Position numbers and translations under genes: made by a program. A DNA stretch of 11,695 nucleotides from CBDULQ01 sp965368115. Its GTDB lineage: Bacteria; Pseudomonadota; Gammaproteobacteria; SZUA-229. Shown here piece after piece: positions 1 to 6,006 of the stretch. The DNA lies in NCBI GenBank assembly GCA_965368115.1, contig CBDULQ010000112.1, forward strand, positions 1-11,695, written 5' to 3'. The notes beneath the pieces are model-generated. The model saw only the letters and a list, made by a program, of their open reading frames with translations, was not told the DNA's origin and did no database searches. Within the stretch, counting starts at the first letter, position 1, and the number at the start of each line of letters is the position of its first letter.

Positions 1-30
1 GGAATAATTCAGTCCCCTGCAGTGTTTACC
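1..30 (+). promoter_or_regulatory. possible ECF-type promoter before the P460 cytochrome gene
   Basis: The window opens with GGAATAA, which resembles the GGAA-type -35 element used by many ECF sigma factors. About 16 bases further on lies TGTTTA, a possible -10. It precedes a P460 cytochrome gene that is followed by an ECF sigma/anti-sigma pair, so self-regulation of the cluster is conceivable. The motif is short, its left flank is cut off by the window edge, and no second copy is visible before the sigma gene. This is a weak guess. Confidence 0.2.
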
Positions 31-60
31 CTGTGTACACTTTTTTTATGAGGACTCAAA

Positions 61-576
61 ATGAAAGCTAACAAACCGCGAGCTGGCGGCATATTACTCA
101 TCGGTGGCCTGCTGATTTCGGCAGTCGCAAACGCTGGAAGCATGGTCAAACCGGCACCGAACGGCATTGAATTACCCAAAGACTATAAAGACTGGCGTGT
201 CATCTCCGTATCGCACCGCACCGATCACAAATCCATGCGCGCTATTCTCGGTAACGACATCGCCGTGAAAGCGGCCCGTGAAGGCAATACCAATCCCTGG
301 CCCAAGGGCGCTATTCTCGGCAAGGTGGTCTGGAAGGAAACGCGTGAAGAACACTGGGAACCGGCTGTCGCGCCTGGCGAGTTCATTCATGCCGAATTCA
401 TGTTCAAGGACCCGGTCAAATATAAATCCACCGGCGGCTGGGGGTATGCACGCTGGGTCGGCACCGATCAGAAACCCTACGGCAAAGATGCGGATTTTGC
501 CCAGGAATGCGTGGCCTGTCATACTCCGGTCAAGGATCAGGACTGGGTCTTCACCAAACCGGCGATTTTCCCCTAG
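61..576 (+). CDS. cytochrome P460 family protein, secreted c-type haem protein
   Basis: This 171-residue protein has an N-terminal signal peptide: a basic start, a hydrophobic stretch at about residues 9-23, and a likely cleavage after Ala-Asn-Ala at 25. A single haem c attachment motif, CVACH, lies at residues 150-154 near the C-terminus. That late position, with the segments DWRVISVSHRTDH and NPWPKGAILGKVVWK, fits the cytochrome P460 / cytochrome c'-beta family. Members oxidise hydroxylamine or bind nitric oxide in the periplasm. Canonical P460 enzymes carry a lysine cross-linked to the haem; several lysines lie in the right region, but I cannot tell which, if any, is equivalent. The start is supported by GAGGA seven bases upstream. 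The gene is followed by its own hairpin terminator and then by an ECF sigma/anti-sigma pair, which may control it. Whether it detoxifies NO or hydroxylamine here is open. Confidence 0.85.
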   Translation: MKANKPRAGGILLIGGLLISAVANAGSMVKPAPNGIELPKDYKDWRVISVSHRTDHKSMRAILGNDIAVKAAREGNTNPWPKGAILGKVVWKETREEHWEPAVAPGEFIHAEFMFKDPVKYKSTGGWGYARWVGTDQKPYGKDADFAQECVACHTPVKDQDWVFTKPAIFP

Positions 577-605
577 GGTCTGTTCACACTATGTAAACAG
601 ACCCT
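575..605 (+). repeat. perfect 10-bp inverted repeat overlapping the P460 stop codon
   Basis: The arms AGGGTCTGTT (575-584) and AACAGACCCT (596-605) are perfectly complementary around an 11-base spacer. The left arm begins inside the TAG stop codon. No T-run follows, so it is not a standard intrinsic terminator on its own. It may be an mRNA-stabilising hairpin or a protein-binding operator. Confidence 0.6.
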
Positions 606-634
606 GAGTGACTCACATTGTCATAGTGTGTTTG

Positions 635-678
635 CACCCCGGTTATGGTTCACGTTCACCATGCCGGGGTGTCTTTTA
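635..678 (+). terminator. probable intrinsic terminator after the P460 gene
   Basis: CACCCCGG (635-642) pairs with CCGGGGTG (664-671). An inner helix ATGGT/ACCAT (645-649 with 658-662) is separated from it by a small internal loop. TCTTTTAA follows. The T-run is short. It would separate the cytochrome transcript from the sigma factor gene starting at 695, or attenuate read-through into it. Confidence 0.6.
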
Positions 679-694
679 AAAAACCGGGACAGGT

Positions 695-1198
695 ATGAAA
701 AAATTTGAATCAGAACTGGTGGAGCAGATTCCGCGGCTGCGCCGTTACGCACGCGCGCTCACCGGCACCACTCATGGCGCGGATGACCTGGTACAGGACA
801 CACTGGAGCGCGCCTTGCAGAAACAACAGTTATGGCATCGTGGCAGCCGGCTACGTCCATGGCTGTTTACCATCATGCATAACCTGTTCATCAACCAGGT
901 ACGGCGCACATCCAGCCAGCCGGTCACCCAGGACCTGGACGAAAATATTCGTGACAACGGCAGCAGTCCGGAGTCACAATGGTCATTTCAGCATCTGCAG
1001 ACCAGCATTGCGACACTGCCGGATGAGCAAAAGCAGGTCTTTCTATTAGTATCGCTGGAAGGCTTTGCTTATGAGGAAGTCGCAAAAATTATGGATATAC
1101 CCGTCGGTACGGTCATGTCCAGATTATCGCGCGCCCGTGACAGGTTGCGTCAGTTATTGAGTGAGCAACAGCAAACTCGGTTGCGGAGGATCAAGTAA
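695..1198 (+). CDS. ECF-type RNA polymerase sigma factor
   Basis: This 167-residue protein has only sigma regions 2 and 4, as in extracytoplasmic-function sigma factors. Region 2 spans about residues 8-72, with the core-binding segment GADDLVQDTLERAL and then RPWLFTIMHNLFINQVRR. Region 4 spans about 108-158, with LPDEQKQVFLLVSLEGFAYEEVA and the helix-turn-helix IMDIPVGTVMSRLSRARDRL. The protein would direct RNA polymerase to a small stress or nutrient regulon. Its TAA stop overlaps the ATG of the next gene by one base (TAATG), typical of coupled translation of a sigma factor and its inhibitor. GGGACAGG stands just before the ATG. The exact ECF group and inducing signal cannot be read from the sequence. 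The P460 cytochrome gene upstream is a plausible target. Confidence 0.9.
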   Translation: MKKFESELVEQIPRLRRYARALTGTTHGADDLVQDTLERALQKQQLWHRGSRLRPWLFTIMHNLFINQVRRTSSQPVTQDLDENIRDNGSSPESQWSFQHLQTSIATLPDEQKQVFLLVSLEGFAYEEVAKIMDIPVGTVMSRLSRARDRLRQLLSEQQQTRLRRIK

Positions 1199-1980
1199 TG
1201 AGTAATGACAAATCTGTAAACGATACCGAGCTGAATGCCTATCTCGATAACCAGCTGGACGAAACCCAGCGCCGGGAGATCGAACACGATCTGCGCGACG
1301 ACGATGCCGCGCGCGATAAACTCAGGGACTACGATGAAATCAACCGCACCCTGCACCAGATGTACGACCCGGTGCTGGAGGAAACCATTCCCGACCGCCT
1401 GGTCAGGACAGGTGCTCGACGTTCACGCATCCGGGCACTGGCCGCCTCGGTACTGCTGTTCATGTTCGGCGGAATGTTCGGCTGGCAGCTGCAATTGCAG
1501 CTCGCCGACAATCACGCCGTTCCGTCCGCCACCGAAATCAATCTGGTACAGCCAGCCATGTTCGCCCATTCCGTGTATGCAGTCGAGGTTGCCCACCCGG
1601 TCGAAATCGATGCTTCACAGCACGAGCATCTCAACCGTTGGTTATCCAAACGATTGAAAACCACGCTGAATGCGCCCAACCTGACCGATTCCGGTTACCA
1701 GTTGATTGGCGGTCGCCTGCTGCCCTCGACACAGGATCGCATGGCGGCTCAATACATGTATGAAAATGCCACCGGCAATCGAATTACGTTATATGTACGA
1801 CGCGGTGACTGGGGCGCATCACAGCCACTCAATCATGAACAGAAAAACGGTTACTCGATGTTTTACTGGATCGACGACGATCTGGGTTATGCGCTGACCA
1901 GCGATCTGCACAGTTCGCAACAGCAGGACCTGGCCCGTGAAGTGTATAAACAGATGAGTATCGACTCGGTTAAAATCTAG
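1198..1980 (+). CDS. membrane-anchored anti-sigma factor
   Basis: This 260-residue protein is translationally coupled to the ECF sigma gene and has a clear GGAGGA ribosome site in the sigma gene's end. The N-terminal cytoplasmic part (about 1-75) starts with the typical anti-sigma pattern ELNAYLDNQLDETQRREIE. One membrane helix follows at about 78-97. A periplasmic domain of about 160 residues contains GYQLIGGRLLP and RITLYVRR, a pattern common in RsiW/ChrR-like anti-sigma proteins. The HxxxCxxC zinc motif of the redox-responsive anti-sigmas is absent, since no cysteine is present in the N-terminal domain. Release of the sigma factor therefore probably depends on a periplasmic signal or proteolysis rather than thiol oxidation. 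The signal is unknown. The gene ends 21 bases from the convergent ParA gene with no obvious terminator between them. Confidence 0.85.
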   Translation: MSNDKSVNDTELNAYLDNQLDETQRREIEHDLRDDDAARDKLRDYDEINRTLHQMYDPVLEETIPDRLVRTGARRSRIRALAASVLLFMFGGMFGWQLQLQLADNHAVPSATEINLVQPAMFAHSVYAVEVAHPVEIDASQHEHLNRWLSKRLKTTLNAPNLTDSGYQLIGGRLLPSTQDRMAAQYMYENATGNRITLYVRRGDWGASQPLNHEQKNGYSMFYWIDDDLGYALTSDLHSSQQQDLAREVYKQMSIDSVKI

Positions 1981-2001
1981 TCGCGGCGGGAAAAAGAAAG
2001 G

Positions 2002-2745
2002 CTACTCGATGCGCGCCTGAATCTCGTTCCAGAGGTGCAGATAAGCCTGGGCGGCACGACTGCCGGCGGCGTAACAGAACAGCGGCTGACGACTGACGCC
2101 CATGCGCTCGACTTCACTGGCATAAGGCACATCGCTGTGCAACATGTCGATGTTGAGTTGCGGTGGATTTTCCAGAATCAGCCGATGCATGGATTTGCGT
2201 CGGTCCGCCATGGAGAAAAAGCTCATCAACCGGGGCTGACGGAAATCATGTTCAGCACAAAAACCAATCACCTGTTCCAGGGTACGCAGCGATAACACGG
2301 TCGGTATGGTCGGCACCAGGACGATATCGCTGGCATAGAACACCGCCTCGGTCATCAGTGAAACGCTGGGCGGACAATCGAGAAAGACATAGTCGTATTC
2401 ATCTTCCAGCGACTTCAGCAGTTTGCGCAATTTTTTCTTTGGCTTGCCGGTCTCGTCCAGCAACAGATCCATATTGCGATAGGAGAAATCTGCAGGGATC
2501 ACATCCAGGTTATCGTAATCGCTGCCCTTGATGTAATCATCCAGTTCCGATTTTTTCGCCATCAGTTTGTTCACACCACCCTTGATGCGCGGTTTGATAC
2601 GATAGTAAAAACTCGCCGCACCCTGCGGGTCCAGATCCCATAACAGGGTTCGTTCGCCCTGGGTTGCCGCCAGATAGGCCAGGTTCACAGCAGTGGAGGT
2701 TTTACCCACCCCGCCCTTGATGTTGTAACAGGCAAGAATAATCAT
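2002..2745 (-). CDS. ParA/MinD-type ATPase, orphan (no ParB alongside)
   Basis: This 247-residue protein begins with the deviant Walker A motif KGGVGKTS at residues 10-17, with signature Lys10 and catalytic Lys15. The A' motif LLWDLDPQG lies at 34-42 and the Walker B strand YDYVFLDCPPS at about 116-126. These are the features of ParA-family ATPases, which dimerise with ATP, bind DNA without sequence specificity and move plasmids, chromosomes or large protein cargo. No parB or parS-like site is nearby. The gene instead overlaps the upstream CHAD-domain gene by four bases (ATGA) and has GGAG five bases before its ATG, so the CHAD protein is the best candidate for its partner or cargo adaptor. 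It is not part of a plasmid partition or origin region as far as can be seen. The ATPase assignment is firm; the cargo is inference. Confidence 0.9.
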   Translation of the reverse strand: MIILACYNIKGGVGKTSTAVNLAYLAATQGERTLLWDLDPQGAASFYYRIKPRIKGGVNKLMAKKSELDDYIKGSDYDNLDVIPADFSYRNMDLLLDETGKPKKKLRKLLKSLEDEYDYVFLDCPPSVSLMTEAVFYASDIVLVPTIPTVLSLRTLEQVIGFCAEHDFRQPRLMSFFSMADRRKSMHRLILENPPQLNIDMLHSDVPYASEVERMGVSRQPLFCYAAGSRAAQAYLHLWNEIQARIE

Positions 2746-4304
2746 GCTTTCTCCTGCGCTGCGCCGAACAGGGACTGCCAGATTTTATGATTGTCCGCTG
2801 CGGCAAACTGACTGAAACTGTCCGCGTACTGTTTACGCAATGCTTTTTTTCCAGCCAGGAAATGCCTGTTCAACTGGTTCATGGCGCGATCGGTCGCTTC
2901 GTTGAGCAGTCCTTCCTCACGCATCTGTTCACGGATGTGATTGATGGATTCCACCTGCACCGACAAATCCTGGAAATCACCGAGAATGTTCTGCAGATTT
3001 TTCAGCGAACGAATTAGCGATTTCATTTTTTTCTTCGCATACAGATCGGTAAAGAATTCCAGCAGGTAACGCAGCTTCTTGCAGGTAATGCGTAATTTGT
3101 GCAGCTTCTCGTCTGCACTTTTTGCATTGATCTTACCACCCTGGCGAATAACTTTCTGGTAGGCCTGCCAGATGTAATGATCGGCCGTCTGCCCCACCGG
3201 TACCATGGCGTTATCGAGCGAACTACGCTGCGGCACCGGCGACTGCAGAAATTTTTCCCAGCCATCCAGCAGCTGGCGATGACGAGCGGACTTCAGGTGT
3301 TTCACCAGCGCTTTGTGTTCCAGTTGCAGATGCGCCTGCAGGAAAGCCCGCATGGGCTCCAGGTCATTACGCATGGTTTCCGGCAACTGTTGTTGATAGT
3401 CGGGGAATTTCAGCAGGTAGACATGCATATCCCGTGTCGGCCCGGTGATCGAACCCAGCCATTTGAAACCGCTATTGAAACGATCCACCACCTGCTGTGG
3501 AAAGACCTGTTTGATCAAACTCAGGGCTGATCGGGTGCGACGTACCGCAACCCGGTAGTCGTGGAGAAACTCGCTGTCGATATCTTCGATGGTGCCCTGC
3601 AGATTATTACGCATGGCTTGCAACGAAGGTATCAGAATATGTTTCATCGCCAGGTCGGTGCGCATCTGCGCATCGATGTCGACCGTAACACCAGCGATAT
3701 CCTGTTGCGGGTCCAGTCCGAGGTGCTCCAGTACCAGGCGGTGTATATTCCCATCCGCCGGCGTCAGCTGATATTGATCCCGCAAAAACTGGCTGATCTG
3801 TTCGACCGGTGCACGATAACCACGCACCGGCAACAGCTGAAGACGTTTACCGAGGTCCCGACTGCGCCCCTTGTCGAGCGGCAGACGATACTCGTCGATG
3901 CGGATCAACAGCCGGGTTTTTTCGTCCTGATCCAGATAACGCAGAGTGTGGCGTCGAATCAGCAATGTCGCGCGCGTCATCAGGGCACGAATATTCAACA
4001 TGGCCGCCAGTCGACGCCGGAACACGGTCGACTGTACAGCGTCGGCAAAATGCGGCCATTGCTGCTGACTGACGCTACGTGTTGCGGCCTCGCTTTTCAG
4101 GCCCTGCAGGTTCAGTTGATACACATCGTCATAGTGTTCGACAAAATATCGATAACCCGACTGATACAGCAACCAGTCAAAGCTGTCCTGATAGACGCGC
4201 TGCAATTTGATCGGCGCTTCTTCTCGAATCGGGAATTGAGTGCTGAGTCTACGCTTCAGATCGGCCAGTTTAATCTGGCGAGGAATGACAAATTCGACGG
4301 GCAT
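2742..4304 (-). CDS. CHAD domain protein with a degenerate CYTH-like N-terminus
   Basis: This protein has 520 residues from the chosen ATG. The C-terminal 300 residues form a CHAD domain (conserved histidine alpha-helical domain). Its first helix is marked by LHDYRVAVRRTRSAL and its second half by LHKLRITCKKLRYLLEFF, both rich in the His, Arg and Lys that line the phosphate-binding channel. CHAD domains bind inorganic polyphosphate, and CHAD proteins sit on polyphosphate granules in other bacteria. The first 150 residues, for example RVYQDSFDWLLYQSGYRYF, resemble a CYTH triphosphate-tunnel domain, but the catalytic ExExK motif is not visible, so that half is probably not an active triphosphatase. 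An in-frame GTG lies two codons upstream (4308-4310), but GGAA at 4313-4316 is eight bases from the ATG and only two from the GTG, so the ATG is preferred. The stop overlaps the parA-like start, and Pho-box-like repeats lie 60-88 bases upstream. Confidence 0.85.
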   Translation of the reverse strand: MPVEFVIPRQIKLADLKRRLSTQFPIREEAPIKLQRVYQDSFDWLLYQSGYRYFVEHYDDVYQLNLQGLKSEAATRSVSQQQWPHFADAVQSTVFRRRLAAMLNIRALMTRATLLIRRHTLRYLDQDEKTRLLIRIDEYRLPLDKGRSRDLGKRLQLLPVRGYRAPVEQISQFLRDQYQLTPADGNIHRLVLEHLGLDPQQDIAGVTVDIDAQMRTDLAMKHILIPSLQAMRNNLQGTIEDIDSEFLHDYRVAVRRTRSALSLIKQVFPQQVVDRFNSGFKWLGSITGPTRDMHVYLLKFPDYQQQLPETMRNDLEPMRAFLQAHLQLEHKALVKHLKSARHRQLLDGWEKFLQSPVPQRSSLDNAMVPVGQTADHYIWQAYQKVIRQGGKINAKSADEKLHKLRITCKKLRYLLEFFTDLYAKKKMKSLIRSLKNLQNILGDFQDLSVQVESINHIREQMREEGLLNEATDRAMNQLNRHFLAGKKALRKQYADSFSQFAAADNHKIWQSLFGAAQEKA

Positions 4305-4312
4305 GTACACAG

Positions 4313-4316
4313 TTCC
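4313..4316 (-). promoter_or_regulatory. ribosome binding site deciding the CHAD gene start
   Basis: Read on the minus strand this is GGAA, eight bases before ATG at 4304-4302. The alternative GTG at 4310 would leave only two bases, too close for initiation. Confidence 0.5.
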
Positions 4317-4348
4317 AACAGCATTGATCGGGATGCTAACAGAAAAAA

Positions 4349-4354
4349 ATTACA
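4349..4354 (-). promoter_or_regulatory. candidate -10 box for the CHAD-parA operon
   Basis: Minus-strand TGTAAT matches TATAAT at five of six positions. It lies nine bases downstream of the last Pho-box-like repeat, about the distance seen in PhoB-activated promoters, where the Pho box replaces the -35. No good -35 is present. It would give an untranslated leader of about 37 bases. Confidence 0.4.
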
Positions 4355-4363
4355 AAGGCGCGT

Positions 4364-4392
4364 ATGTCATTAAAATGTCATATTTATGTCAT
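4364..4392 (+). promoter_or_regulatory. Pho-box-like array: three ATGTCAT repeats at 11-bp period
   Basis: ATGTCAT occurs at 4364-4370, 4375-4381 and 4386-4392, exactly 11 bases apart, with AT-rich spacers TAAA and TTTA. PhoB binds tandem 11-bp direct repeats with a TGTCA core and AT-rich spacing, so two overlapping boxes can be read here, each with three mismatches to the E. coli consensus. The canonical orientation is on the plus strand, opposite to the CHAD gene. However, ATGTCAT is nearly palindromic (only its centre base changes on reversal), and the minus-strand reading still matches 14 of 19 positions. The array lies between the SixA-Nudix stop and the CHAD start, in otherwise AT-rich DNA. 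Confidence 0.65.
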
Positions 4393-4414
4393 AAAAGTCT
4401 TGCGACATATCGAT

Positions 4415-5386
4415 TCAGCGCCCCTGCTCGCGGGAAAACGCCCGCAGCAATTCGAGCATGGCTTCATCGTCGATGTATTCGGACAGCTGTTCCACACTCA
4501 CCCACTTGCGTTGTCTCCAGGACTCGGACCAGTCGCTGTCGTCCAGTTGCTCGGTCACCCGCATACTGAAAACGCTGACCTGGCACACAGCCCCCCATTT
4601 CGGATAACGCAGTTGTCCGATGCCCTGCTCATCCAGCTCACCCCGTACACCCGCCTCTTCCAGTGCTTCCCGGGCCGCGGATGCAGCGGCACCCAGTTCG
4701 GTATCGACAATGCCCTTGGGAATGGTCCAGCGTTTGCCCTTACGCGAGGTGACAAGAAGAATCTTCAGTGCCTGTTGCTGCAGCTGATAAGGCACCACGG
4801 CCGACTGGGTATAGTAGTGGGCGGGCCGCTCCCGATATTCGACACCCTGCGCCGTCTGCATGGGAAACTTCTCCGCCAGGGACCGCGGTCGGGTGATACT
4901 CAACAGCGTGGCACTGTCGTCATCCAGTTGCGACCAGGTTCCATCGATACCCAGGTGTGCAAGGGTCGCGGTGGGCAGCAGTTTCCCATCCTCCGGTATA
5001 TCGATGATCGGACACAGATGGATCAGCAGATGCTCCAGTCCCGGATTGTGCCCGACCATGAGCACCCGTCGCGCCTCATCGCCCAGTTCGCGCAGCACGT
5101 CGAGCAACTGCTCCGCCGATGCTTCGTAGATGCGCTCATCGATGCGAATCCGCGAGTAAGGCCAGCCGATGGCGTCGCAGACTTTCTGCGCCGTGCCGAG
5201 GGCCCTCTGTGCCGGCGAACTGAGCAGGGTATCCGGCAGCAGGTTCTGCTCCACCAGCCACAATCCCATGCGCGTGGCGTTTTTACGGCCACGCCCCCTG
5301 AGCGGCCGCTGTTCATCCGGCACCCCTGCGGGCCAGTCGGATTTTCCATGGCGCAGCAATAATAGCTCGTTGTTTTTATTAGTCAT
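4415..5386 (-). CDS. SixA-type histidine phosphatase fused to a Nudix hydrolase
   Basis: This 323-residue protein has two enzyme domains. Residues 7-165 are a short histidine phosphatase of the SixA type, with RHGKSDW at 12-18 (phospho-accepting His13) and a second catalytic His113 in MVGHNPGLEH. SixA removes phosphate from phosphohistidine proteins. Residues about 195-315 are a Nudix domain with box GIVDTELGAAASAAREALEEAGV at about 225-247. The catalytic REALEEAG core is intact, while the first conserved Glu of the box is Leu231. A PKG entry and Leu at that place recall the diphosphoinositol-polyphosphate phosphohydrolase (DIPP)-like Nudix group, whose members can also act on polyphosphate or dinucleoside polyphosphates. 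The gene lies upstream of the CHAD-parA operon on the same strand, and SixA genes are often neighbours of CHAD genes. Both domains look complete. The substrates are unknown. Confidence 0.85.
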   Translation of the reverse strand: MTNKNNELLLLRHGKSDWPAGVPDEQRPLRGRGRKNATRMGLWLVEQNLLPDTLLSSPAQRALGTAQKVCDAIGWPYSRIRIDERIYEASAEQLLDVLRELGDEARRVLMVGHNPGLEHLLIHLCPIIDIPEDGKLLPTATLAHLGIDGTWSQLDDDSATLLSITRPRSLAEKFPMQTAQGVEYRERPAHYYTQSAVVPYQLQQQALKILLVTSRKGKRWTIPKGIVDTELGAAASAAREALEEAGVRGELDEQGIGQLRYPKWGAVCQVSVFSMRVTEQLDDSDWSESWRQRKWVSVEQLSEYIDDEAMLELLRAFSREQGR

Positions 5387-5415
5387 TCTCGTCTCGCCCG
5401 CTTGCTCTATGAGTG

Positions 5416-5421
5416 TATAAT
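5416..5421 (+). promoter_or_regulatory. candidate -10 box for ppiB-lpxH
   Basis: A perfect TATAAT lies 70 bases before the ppiB ATG, in the 104-base gap between divergent genes. TG stands immediately upstream, but not at the exact extended -10 spacing, and no good -35 is found 16-18 bases upstream. The same bases read on the minus strand (ATTATA) could serve the divergent SixA-Nudix gene. Confidence 0.35.
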
Positions 5422-5490
5422 GGCGGTTTATTGCGATTTTAATCTACACGCTCGGCCCGGATCGAGCCAAACCTGTACAGGGTACTGACT

Positions 5491-5997
5491 ATGTCTGATA
5501 AACCAAAAGTCCTTCTTGAGACGAATCATGGAAACATCACTATCGAACTGGATGCGGAAAAAGCGCCGATCACCACGGAAAACTTCGTCAGCTACGTGAA
5601 GGACGCTTTTTACGACCTGACCACCTTCCATCGCGTGATTCCCAATTTCATGATCCAGGGCGGCGGTTTCATGGAAGACATGATGCAGAAAGCCACCCAC
5701 GACCCGATCAAGAACGAAGCCGACAACGGCCTGCCCAACAAACGCGGCAGCATCGCCATGGCCCGTACGCCGGACCCGGATTCAGCCAGTTCGCAGTTTT
5801 TCATCAACCTGCGCGACAATGATTTCCTCAACTACACCGCACCCACTTCCCAGGGCTGGGGCTATGCCGTATTCGGCGAAGTCACCGAAGGTATGGACGT
5901 GGTCGACAGCATCGCCCAGGTAGCGACCACCAACAAGATGGGTCACGGCGACGTGCCGGTTGAACCGGTCATCATCAACAAGGCCAGCCTGCTCTAA
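5491..5997 (+). CDS. ppiB: peptidyl-prolyl cis-trans isomerase B (cyclophilin)
   Basis: This 168-residue protein is a complete cytoplasmic cyclophilin that speeds isomerisation of peptide bonds before proline during folding. The hallmark active-site segments are present: FHRVIPNFMIQGGGF (about residues 47-61, with the catalytic Arg), then SIAMARTPDPDSASSQFFINL (about 87-107) and FGEVTEGMDVVDSIA. There is no signal peptide, so it matches PpiB rather than the periplasmic PpiA. AGGG stands about nine bases before the ATG. The next gene, lpxH, begins nine bases after the stop. The same ppiB-lpxH order exists in E. coli and many gammaproteobacteria. Confidence 0.97.
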   Translation: MSDKPKVLLETNHGNITIELDAEKAPITTENFVSYVKDAFYDLTTFHRVIPNFMIQGGGFMEDMMQKATHDPIKNEADNGLPNKRGSIAMARTPDPDSASSQFFINLRDNDFLNYTAPTSQGWGYAVFGEVTEGMDVVDSIAQVATTNKMGHGDVPVEPVIINKASLL

Positions 5998-6006
5998 CAT
6001 CCTATC

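Noticed and set aside
26..49. GTGTACAC followed by a T-run as a terminator of a gene left of the window
   Set aside because: The palindrome has no loop and only 4-bp arms, too weak for a terminator; the upstream gene is not in view.
2002..2745. Chromosome or plasmid partition locus / replication origin because of the ParA gene
   Set aside because: No ParB gene, parS-like 16-bp palindrome, replication initiator or DnaA-box cluster is visible, and the gene is coupled to a CHAD gene instead.
3561..4373. Long plus-strand open frame of 270 codons opposite the CHAD gene
   Set aside because: It is fully antisense to a recognisable CHAD protein, has no ribosome site or family resemblance, and its composition is what the complementary strand of a coding region gives.
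4364..5362. Plus-strand open frame of 332 codons opposite the SixA-Nudix gene, starting in the Pho-box-like repeats
   Set aside because: The minus strand here encodes two clear enzyme domains. The plus frame has no ribosome site and no domain pattern. An antisense transcript remains possible but not a protein.
5450..5467. Hairpin GCTCG/CGAGC before ppiB as a riboswitch or attenuator
   Set aside because: It is a 5-bp stem with no T-run and no further conserved structure. It is within chance for this composition.
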